In this document: piece after piece, positions 29,501 through 35,423 of the stretch
Numbering within the stretch: position 1 is the stretch's first letter
Layout: each line of letters begins with the position of its first letter
NCBI GenBank assembly: GCA_022711405.1
Contig: JAKLFC010000025.1
Span: forward strand, 1 to 45,375
Length of the DNA: 45,375 nt
Direction: 5' to 3'
Source: Bacteroidota bacterium
Lineage (GTDB): Bacteria; Bacteroidota; Bacteroidia; Bacteroidales; JAGONC01
Position numbers and translations under genes: made by a program
The notes under the pieces: generated by a model
What the model was told of the DNA's origin: nothing
What the model saw: only the letters and a program-made list of their open reading frames with translations
Database searches by the model: none

Positions 29501-31987
29501 AGCGATAAGGCTGCCAGCATATCGTTCCCCATTTCTGACGACTATGTTCCCAATGTGTACATTTCTGCCACAGCCATCAGGAAGATCGGGCAGAATGATC
29601 TGCCCATCACGGTGGCTCATGGTTATATTTCACTGAAGGTGGAGAAAAAGGAAAATAAGCTGAATTTGCAGGTACAGACGCCGGAAACATCCCGTAGCAA
29701 GACCCGTCAGACGGTCACTGTAAAGACCGAGCCAGGTGCTGAAGTGACGGTTGCCGTGGTGGATGAAGGCATCCTCCAGATAACCGATTATATTACACCG
29801 GATCCGTACGCCTATTTTTACCAGAAAAGAGCGCTGGAAGTCAGCCCTTATGATCTCTATGCATGGCTGTATCCGGAGATGAAGGCCCAGCAGTCAAGCT
29901 TCGGTGGGGGAGAAGGGTTCGATCTGGGCAGAAGGATCAATCCCCTGACCAGCAAAAGGATCAGACTGGTATCCCTCTGGAGCGGCATACGTAAGGCGAA
30001 CAGTTCCGGTGAATGTACGTTCAGTGCCGAAATACCATCCTTTTCAGGATCTCTGCGTGTGATGGCCGTAGCCTACAAGGATCACCGGTTTGCCGCCTCT
30101 GAAAAAACGATCCGTGTAGCCGATCCGGTCGTCATCAGCACAGCCCTTCCCCGTTTCCTGAGCCCCGGTGACAATATCGTCATGCCGGTGATGCTGGCCA
30201 ACACAACGGGACAGCCAGCCAGCGCAGAAGTGAGCCTGTCTCTTAAAGGGCCTCTGGATCTCACCGGCAATGATCATCTCACGGTGGACATTCCTGCCAA
30301 CAGCGAACAGCAGGTGACCTTTGGGATCAGGGCAGGGAAATCCATGGGTCAGGGGGACGTTACGGTGGTGGTTTCCGCCTTCCGTGAACAGTTTACCGAA
30401 AACGTACAGATACCTGTCAGACCGGCTGCAGGGCTGCAAAAGATCACAGGGTCGGGTGCGGTCAGCGGCGGCGAGACCAGGGTAATCAGCATCCCGTCGG
30501 ATTTCCTCACAGGAACATCATCCTCCTACCTTTTGCTCAGCAAATCACCGGTCACAGAATTTTCCAGGGACCTGACCCGTTTGATTGATTACCCTTACGG
30601 ATGCATTGAACAAACGGTAACGCGTGCCTTCCCTCTTCTGTATTACACGGATCTGGCAGAGTTGCTGAACCAGAGCAGGAAAAATATCGCTTATCATCCG
30701 GATTACCTTATCCAGGAAGCGATCCGGAAGATCTATTCCATGCAGCGTTACGATGGTGGCCTTCTTTACTGGCTTGGCGGCGAAGAGGTTACCTGGTGGG
30801 GAACCATCTACGCTGCTCATTTCCTGATAGAAGCCAAAAAAAATGGGTTCGCAGTGGATCCGGCTGCCCTGGGCAGCATGCTGCAGTATATTAGCTCCAG
30901 GGCCCGGGAAAAGGAGACAGAGGAGTATTTTTCCTCGGATGAGGAGGGGAATTCCATTCGAGCACTTGCAGCTAAAAGGGAGATCTTTTATTCGCTTTAT
31001 GTTCTAGCTTTGAATGACTCTCCCAATGTTTCACTGATGAATCATTACAAACCTCTGACTGCACAGATGACGGAAGACAGCCGGTATCTTCTGGCTGCAT
31101 CTTTCCTGGTGACAGGAGATGTTTCCAGTTACCAGAAACTGCTGCCTGCCGCGTTGTCCGGTAATCCTTCACAGTCATCGTTCGGCGGGAGTTTTTATTC
31201 ACATACCCGTGACATGGCCATCATTCTCTCCACATTGCTGGATGTGGATCCTGAAAATCTTCAGATACCGGTACTTACAAAAGCCCTGTCTCTTCAGCTC
31301 AAACAGCAAACATGGCTTTCTACGCAGGAAAGTGCATTTTCCCTGATGGCCCTTGGAAAATTATCCAGCCGCGCCCAGAAAGCGACCGTTCAGGCTTCGG
31401 TGACCTTTGACGGAAAAGATGCCGGCAGGTTTGAAGGGAAAGATTTCATCATCCGCGATGACCTTGGCAACAGGCAGATCAGCATACAGGCGACCGGACA
31501 GGGTACGCTGTATTTTTCGTGGGAGGTGGACGGCATCAGCGCCACAGGGACGATCAGGGAAGAAGACCGTTACATGGAAGCCAGAAAGTCTTTCTTTACC
31601 CGTGATGGAAAGGCCATCAGCTCAAAAGTATTTGAGCAGAATGACCTGATCGTGGTCCGGGTCAGCGTCAGGTCGCTGTTGATGGACCGGATCGAAAATG
31701 TAGCAGTCACGGATCTTTTACCCGCCTGCCTGGAGATCGAGAATCCGAGGCTGGACCCCGAACGCGAGCTCGTCTGGATCAAAGATTCCCGCTATCCGGA
31801 TTACCTCGACATCAGGGACGACCGCATCTCCTTCTTTACAACAGCTACCCGTGAATGGAAGCATTTCTATTACACTGTGCGCGCCGTTTCAAAAGGGGAG
31901 TACAGGATGGGACCCGTCAGCGCTGATGCGATGTACAACGGGGAGTTTCATTCGTATAACGGGGGAGGGAATGTTTTAATAAAATAA
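26582..31987 (+). CDS. Bacterial alpha-2-macroglobulin family lipoprotein
   Basis: A giant (about 1,801 residues) envelope lipoprotein. A signal peptide with lipobox ends in LIVAC (Cys20), so it is anchored in the periplasm or outer membrane. Several MG-type beta domains follow; DRELYRPGDSVFINAVVRT marks the MG2 domain, and VDEGILQITDYITPDPYAYF the bait-proximal alpha-2-macroglobulin signature. The thioester domain contains GCIEQ (Cys1341, Gln1344), a CxEQ motif that forms the reactive thioester trapping proteases. A C-terminal receptor-like domain ends the protein. Known bacterial homologues protect the envelope from host or competitor proteases, often next to pbpC, which is absent here. The ATG at 26582 gives a normal lipoprotein signal; an in-frame ATG at 26564 is possible. 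Confidence 0.92.
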   Translation: MNKYVNRISILLAGMLIVACAPKQTIRIIERDFEEVAQQYQNLTFVFNRSVVDDSLLNRWDSIEYLSFHPAVKGKYIWLATDRLVFSPVEPFAPSSDYTVGISRDLVPAAGQKWIIDDYRIPFHTPYLDLESVSSYWTRSETAWGKVEVRITFNFSYEVDPVSFRQLLVLRHKNGDAPFSLITQSPSRTIEVSLDMPNLESLANQTIEAVVEEGLSCVGSNWKSQKKVKSQVRIPAKEDLRVAGLTPVWDKGRGSILVGTTQPVDGSNLKDMVLIEPPVVFSAEAVRDGIQIGGEFLEGQTYKITLSEKIRGVFGKELGKSYSQYITFSQIEPFLGFTEKNARYLSSRGERNLGLQIIHVPRIKISVFRVFENNLLHYMRTGKQWEWMYENDEYYDFYQYSFDTYSGQLVFTREMETSHLPGNGNIRLLNLDLKDLGFSDMFKGVYLVKVESTEKKWLRDIAMVSLSDIGLIAREGTDDIHIFASSLLDAIPLTGVRIDFISRNNQVLYTATTDKQGHAVFRNKSSVMPDSPVGMITARKGDDFNFLNFSDNHVETSRFDVGGKRTQFSDYDVFIYGDRELYRPGDSVFINAVVRTNEWMNTPGIPVKIRIITPDGRDYMTLRKMLNDQGAAESRIHIPADAMTGSYGIDVYSGNDVLMGSSRFRVEEFMPDRIKVTAAIDRNQYVAGDEIRLDIQASNLFGPPAAGRTYEVELQLSSKDLQPASFPDYAFRVNLPKNTTFGSILREGRTDAQGNASETFLIEKYQDIGILDGKIFTTVFDETGRPVNRLNRFDLYTQDLFFGIRQMDYWVDTRRPLHLSFVAINAEESRASRASAYLEIVHVNWETVIERHGNRYSYRSEKQESVMYSTYLSFSDGTAALDYLPSLSGMYEVRIAGTPGGNYVSREFYAYGFGDTDYTSFEVSREGEVLIQADKENYRPGETADLLFSAPFDGTLLITVERDNVMDYRYVATSDKAASISFPISDDYVPNVYISATAIRKIGQNDLPITVAHGYISLKVEKKENKLNLQVQTPETSRSKTRQTVTVKTEPGAEVTVAVVDEGILQITDYITPDPYAYFYQKRALEVSPYDLYAWLYPEMKAQQSSFGGGEGFDLGRRINPLTSKRIRLVSLWSGIRKANSSGECTFSAEIPSFSGSLRVMAVAYKDHRFAASEKTIRVADPVVISTALPRFLSPGDNIVMPVMLANTTGQPASAEVSLSLKGPLDLTGNDHLTVDIPANSEQQVTFGIRAGKSMGQGDVTVVVSAFREQFTENVQIPVRPAAGLQKITGSGAVSGGETRVISIPSDFLTGTSSSYLLLSKSPVTEFSRDLTRLIDYPYGCIEQTVTRAFPLLYYTDLAELLNQSRKNIAYHPDYLIQEAIRKIYSMQRYDGGLLYWLGGEEVTWWGTIYAAHFLIEAKKNGFAVDPAALGSMLQYISSRAREKETEEYFSSDEEGNSIRALAAKREIFYSLYVLALNDSPNVSLMNHYKPLTAQMTEDSRYLLAASFLVTGDVSSYQKLLPAALSGNPSQSSFGGSFYSHTRDMAIILSTLLDVDPENLQIPVLTKALSLQLKQQTWLSTQESAFSLMALGKLSSRAQKATVQASVTFDGKDAGRFEGKDFIIRDDLGNRQISIQATGQGTLYFSWEVDGISATGTIREEDRYMEARKSFFTRDGKAISSKVFEQNDLIVVRVSVRSLLMDRIENVAVTDLLPACLEIENPRLDPERELVWIKDSRYPDYLDIRDDRISFFTTATREWKHFYYTVRAVSKGEYRMGPVSADAMYNGEFHSYNGGGNVLIK

Positions 31988-32058
31988 GATCAAATTTCAA
32001 ATAGCAAAAATCAAAAATACTTTTGATCTTTGAAATTTGCTATTTGAAATTTGATCTT
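31986..32058. terminator. Long palindrome, probable bidirectional terminator with period-7 texture
   Basis: Perfect 23-bp inverted arms (31986-32008 and 32036-32058) enclose a second inverted repeat ATCAAAA/TTTTGAT (32010-32016, 32021-32027) with a 4-base loop. It exactly fills the gap between the stop codons of two convergent genes. Both arms are built of seven-base steps: GATCAAA, TTTCAAA, TAGCAAA, AATCAAA on the left and TTTGATC, TTTGAAA, TTTGCTA, TTTGAAA, TTTGATC on the right. Confidence 0.75.
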
Positions 32059-32561
32059 CAAAACGGCCAGAAGTTATTATCCTGCCAGATCTGTTCTTTC
32101 AGATCCTCATTGATCCGGTGCAACCACTTGTGGTGTCCTTTTTCCCAGTCGGCCAGCATTCCGTACATGGCTTTCTCATTGGGATCAGTGGCCATTTCTG
32201 CCCTTTCGGAATAGATATTTACGGCACGTGTCTCAAAATCCATGGCGGCCGAGATGGCGGCTGCCTCAAAGCCGGCTGCATTGATCTGGCCTTTGATCTC
32301 ATCCGACAGGACAGCCATGGCGATCTCTTCCTGTTCGTCATCAACATGGGTTTCGAGGTGCAGGAATTCATGGTTCTTCTGATAATGAGCGAACTGCCTT
32401 GATAGAAACTCAATATGCTCGTCTTCCTCCTCGGCCATCATGGTGAATATTTTTCTGGCCGCTTCACTCTGCGTCTGCCGCGCGGCAGTGGTGTAAAACG
32501 CCTTTCCCCTGCGCTCCAGGAGAATGGCTTCCTTTAAAATGTCTTCTGCTGATTTTGCCAT
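32058..32561 (-). CDS. Rubrerythrin/ferritin-like diiron protein
   Basis: A 167-residue four-helix-bundle protein of the ferritin-like superfamily. Carboxylate/histidine motifs on the helices are EAILLERRGKAFYTTAA (Glu16), FTMMAEEEDEHIEFL (Glu-x-x-His), EAAAISAAMDFETRAVNIY (Glu) and MLADWEKGHHKWL (Glu-x-x-His), consistent with a diiron site. There is no C-terminal rubredoxin domain, so it is a short erythrin-type protein. Such proteins detoxify peroxide or handle iron in anaerobes. The ATG lies 15 bp from a TACTTTTG box (complement of 32576-32583). It converges on the macroglobulin gene. Confidence 0.85.
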   Translation of the reverse strand: MAKSAEDILKEAILLERRGKAFYTTAARQTQSEAARKIFTMMAEEEDEHIEFLSRQFAHYQKNHEFLHLETHVDDEQEEIAMAVLSDEIKGQINAAGFEAAAISAAMDFETRAVNIYSERAEMATDPNEKAMYGMLADWEKGHHKWLHRINEDLKEQIWQDNNFWPF

Positions 32562-32636
32562 TGGTAAAATTTTGTCAAAAGTAATAAATGTTTTACGAAC
32601 GCTTCATCACAGGCCAGGCAATTCCATAAGCAGGCA

Positions 32637-32664
32637 TTGAAAATTAAATTAATGCCTACCTTTG
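32637..32664 (+). promoter_or_regulatory. Promoter of the kinase-RapZ operon
   Basis: TACCTTTG at 32657-32664 with TTG at 32637-32639 (17-base spacer, shorter than ideal). It predicts a leader of about 13 nt before the TTG start codon at 32684. Confidence 0.55.
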
Positions 32665-32683
32665 CGACATAATACCATGACCG

Positions 32684-34126
32684 TTGGATATTCATGTCCT
32701 AGAACAGCTCTTCAGGAAATGGTCGGGGCGCATACCTTCTGCAGTCGAGCCCATTTATGGATCCGGCTCTGCCAGGAAATATTTCCGGTTGCAGAATGGT
32801 GACCTTTCAGCCATCGGCGTTTGCCATGATGTGGATGCGGAAAACAGAGCTTTCCTGACTTTCACACGCCATTTTCGCTCTCACGGCCTGCCTGTCCCTG
32901 AAATCTATGGTGAGGACCTGAAGCAGCATGCCTATCTGATTTCCGACCTGGGCGATGTATCACTCTTTTCACTTGTTGAAAAAAACAGGGGCAATGAGAT
33001 CTTTTCCTCAGGAAAAATCGAGGCTATCTACAGGCAAGTGCTGGATTGCCTGATCCGTTTCCAGGTGGTGGCCGGCCGCGACCTCGATTATTCCTGCTGC
33101 TATCCCGGGGAAGTCTTTGATGCCCCGTCTATGAAGTGGGACCTGGAATACTTCAAATTCTATTTTCTGAAACCTTCCGGCTTGTTATACGATGAACAGA
33201 AACTGGAGGAGGATTTTGATGCCCTGACGCACTATCTGGCGCAGGCCGGATCGAATTACTTCATGTACAGGGACTTTCAGTCAAGGAATATCCTGATGGT
33301 GAAGAATAATCCCTATTTTATTGACTATCAGGGAGGAAGGAAGGGACCCCTGCCATATGACCTGGCTTCGCTCCTGTTTCAGGCCAAAGCAGGATTACCG
33401 GAAGATTTCAGGGACAGGCTGACCGATTATTACCTGGATAAGCTTGCGGCTCATGTAAAAATAGACCGTAGGGAATTTTTACGTCATTTTTACGGATTTG
33501 TACTTCTCCGTACGATCCAGGTACTGGGAGCCTATGGATACAGAGGTCTTTTTGAAGGGAAATCCCATTTTATTCAGAGCATTCCTCATGCATTGGCCAA
33601 CATGAGGTGGTTCCTGGATAACATAGCGATGCCGTGTAAAGTGCCGGAGCTGGAAAAAAGCCTTCGATATATTGTTTCTGCCAGGATGTATTCGGTACCT
33701 GCTACACTTCCCGGCCAGCTGACCCTGACCATCTGCAGTTTTTCCTATAAGAACCGGTACCCGATGGACCTCAGCGGCAACGGCGGCGGGTATGTTTTTG
33801 ACTGCCGCTCCCTTCCCAATCCCGGGAGAGAAGAGAGGTACCGGTACCTGAACGGCAGGGACCTTGACGTAAGAGCCTTTATGGAGGAACATGGTGAAAC
33901 TGAAAAATTTCTGGAGATTGTTTTTCAACTTATTGATAATCATATTATTAAATATATTGATCGAAAATTTTCGCACCTGATGGTCAGCTTTGGATGCACC
34001 GGTGGCCAGCACAGGTCCGTTTACTATGCCGAGAAACTGGCAGCACATGTCAAAGGAAAATTCGATGTGTCAGTCGAGCTGATCCATACCGAACAGGATC
34101 ATTGGATATCTCATTCTCGTTATTAA
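32684..34126 (+). CDS. AmgK-like sugar kinase fused to RapZ C-terminal domain
   Basis: A 480-residue two-domain protein. Residues 1 to about 335 are an aminoglycoside-phosphotransferase-fold kinase: GSGSARKYFRL (nucleotide loop), MYRDFQSRNILM (catalytic Asp197, Asn202) and YFIDYQGGRKGPLPYDLASL (metal Asp214). This matches AmgK, which phosphorylates anomeric MurNAc/GlcNAc during cell-wall recycling. Residues about 345-475 match the RapZ C-terminal domain: YVFDCRSLPNPG and SFGCTGGQHRSVYYAEKLA. In enterobacteria that domain senses glucosamine-6-phosphate and binds small RNAs; the RapZ P-loop domain is absent here. The start is TTG, because an in-frame TGA lies 4 bp upstream and no ATG fits. A MurU-like gene lies downstream. 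Confidence 0.85.
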   Translation: MDIHVLEQLFRKWSGRIPSAVEPIYGSGSARKYFRLQNGDLSAIGVCHDVDAENRAFLTFTRHFRSHGLPVPEIYGEDLKQHAYLISDLGDVSLFSLVEKNRGNEIFSSGKIEAIYRQVLDCLIRFQVVAGRDLDYSCCYPGEVFDAPSMKWDLEYFKFYFLKPSGLLYDEQKLEEDFDALTHYLAQAGSNYFMYRDFQSRNILMVKNNPYFIDYQGGRKGPLPYDLASLLFQAKAGLPEDFRDRLTDYYLDKLAAHVKIDRREFLRHFYGFVLLRTIQVLGAYGYRGLFEGKSHFIQSIPHALANMRWFLDNIAMPCKVPELEKSLRYIVSARMYSVPATLPGQLTLTICSFSYKNRYPMDLSGNGGGYVFDCRSLPNPGREERYRYLNGRDLDVRAFMEEHGETEKFLEIVFQLIDNHIIKYIDRKFSHLMVSFGCTGGQHRSVYYAEKLAAHVKGKFDVSVELIHTEQDHWISHSRY

Positions 34127-34159
34127 TGTGATTCCTTTTTCAGAGGTAACCTATCAATC

Positions 34160-34288
34160 ATGGGAAAGACAAAATGCAAGGAAGATAAAGACACTGGGAA
34201 GGAAGTCAAGGATCCCAGGTTCCAGTGTAAAAAATGCGGTGAATATGCCCGAAAAGAAAAAAAGCTCTGTAAACCTGAGAAGATCTGA
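34160..34288 (+). CDS. 42-residue four-cysteine (zinc-ribbon-like) small protein
   Basis: A small gene running from ATG 34160 to the TGA ending at 34288. The protein is very Lys-rich and carries four cysteines (TKCKED, QCKKCGEYA, KLCKPE), with a central CxxC, consistent with a single zinc knuckle. It begins 33 bp after the kinase-RapZ stop. Its stop codon overlaps the next ATG by one base (TGATG), so translational coupling is likely. That overlap and the operon position argue that it is a real gene. Function is unknown; nucleic-acid or protein binding would fit the basic charge. Confidence 0.65.
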   Translation: MGKTKCKEDKDTGKEVKDPRFQCKKCGEYARKEKKLCKPEKI

Positions 34289-34665
34289 TGGAATTCAACA
34301 TTGAACCCTACAAGGGACAAACCAAGATCATCCGTGAGACTGCCGAACAGGTCATCCGTGATTTCGGGCGTTTTGGTATCGATATCACCTTCTCGGGGAA
34401 TACCCAGATGGCCTACACGGAGCTTTTTCATCAGCTGGATATGCATATCGCAAATCTCATCGAGAATGATTTTGGAAGGTTGTATGCCCTGCTTTACCAG
34501 ATTGACCTGAGTGAATCGTCCATACTGACAAAAAAGAGGGAATTTCCCACGCATACCGATTCTGAAATCCTTACCGAGCTCATCCTTCACCGTGAGCTGA
34601 AAAAAGTGCTGACACGCAATTACTTCAGGAAACAGAAAGATCAACACAGTTCGGGCCCGATATGA
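34288..34665 (+). CDS. Conserved-type hypothetical protein, 125 residues
   Basis: Not recognised. The protein has no signal peptide or membrane segment and looks mostly helical after a short N-terminal beta region (MEFNIEPYKGQTKIIRET). Several amphipathic helices are rich in Leu, Ile and Glu (QLDMHIANLIENDFGRLYAL, DSEILTELILHRELKKVL). The Lys/Arg-rich C terminus ends RKQKDQHSSGPI. Start and stop overlap their neighbours (TGATG with the four-Cys protein, ATGA with the nucleotidyltransferase), so it is clearly a member of the operon. Confidence 0.7.
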   Translation: MEFNIEPYKGQTKIIRETAEQVIRDFGRFGIDITFSGNTQMAYTELFHQLDMHIANLIENDFGRLYALLYQIDLSESSILTKKREFPTHTDSEILTELILHRELKKVLTRNYFRKQKDQHSSGPI

Positions 34666-35423
34666 AAGCGATGATCCTGGCTGCCGGCCGCGGTACAAGG
34701 TTATATCCGCTAACCAGGGATATTCCCAAAGCCCTTGTCCCCCTGAATGGTACCCCTTTGCTGGAGATGCAGCTCAGACGGTTACGGCAGTGTGGTTTTC
34801 ATGAAGTCATTATCAATATTCACCATCTTGGACAACAGATCATCGACTTTCTGAAAAGCCGCGATGATGTGGGGATGAAGATCATGATCTCGGATGAAAG
34901 AGACCGGTTGCTGGATACCGGAGGTGCCATAAAAAAAGCCATGTCTCTCCTTGGAGACAGCGAACCTGTTCTCATTCACAATGTGGATGTCGTGACATCC
35001 CTTGACCCTGGCGCGCTCCTGAAGCGTCACCTGCAATCCGGTGCCCTGGTGACCCTGTGTGTCCAGCAGCGGCCATCGTCGCGTCATTTCCTTTTCACGG
35101 ATGATGATCGGCTGTGTGGCTGGCGAAATCAGGAGACGGGAGAAGAAAAGAAAGTGACATCCGGTTGCATTCCCCTCAAACAAAGGGCATTCAGCGGCAT
35201 TCACGCCATCGGGCCAGGCTTCTACGAAAAGGTATCCATGCACAGATGCTTTCCCGAAAAACAGGATGTGTTTTCCATCATTGATGCGTACCTTTGTCTG
35301 GCAGCCTCAGAAAAGGTGCTGGGATTTGACCATTCGGGCAGTGTATGGTTCGATATAGGCAGAGATCAGCAACTCAAAGCGGCTGAAAAGTGGTTGAACA
35401 TGGAAAGACCAACGGAATCATGA
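34662..35423 (+). CDS. Sugar-phosphate nucleotidyltransferase (MurU-like)
   Basis: A 253-residue NTP-transferase. The N terminus MILAAGRGTRLYPLTRDIPK carries the GxGTRLxPLT-x-x-x-PK signature, with the catalytic Arg and Lys. LIHNVDVVTSLD contains the metal-binding Asp, and SGIHAIGPGFYEKV and WFDIGRDQQLKAA mark the sugar-binding end. Size and motifs fit MurU (MurNAc-1-phosphate uridylyltransferase) and related mannose/glucose-1-phosphate transferases. Next to an AmgK-like kinase this would complete the bypass of de novo UDP-MurNAc synthesis. Substrate is inferred from context. The ATG overlaps the preceding stop, and its own stop TGA overlaps the AddB-like ATG at 35420. Confidence 0.85.
   Translation: MKAMILAAGRGTRLYPLTRDIPKALVPLNGTPLLEMQLRRLRQCGFHEVIINIHHLGQQIIDFLKSRDDVGMKIMISDERDRLLDTGGAIKKAMSLLGDSEPVLIHNVDVVTSLDPGALLKRHLQSGALVTLCVQQRPSSRHFLFTDDDRLCGWRNQETGEEKKVTSGCIPLKQRAFSGIHAIGPGFYEKVSMHRCFPEKQDVFSIIDAYLCLAASEKVLGFDHSGSVWFDIGRDQQLKAAEKWLNMERPTES

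Noticed and set aside
35390..35419. GTG start for the AddB-like nuclease
   Set aside because: The ATG at 35420 gives an ATGA overlap with the upstream stop, matching the other junctions in the operon, and starts with the conserved region.
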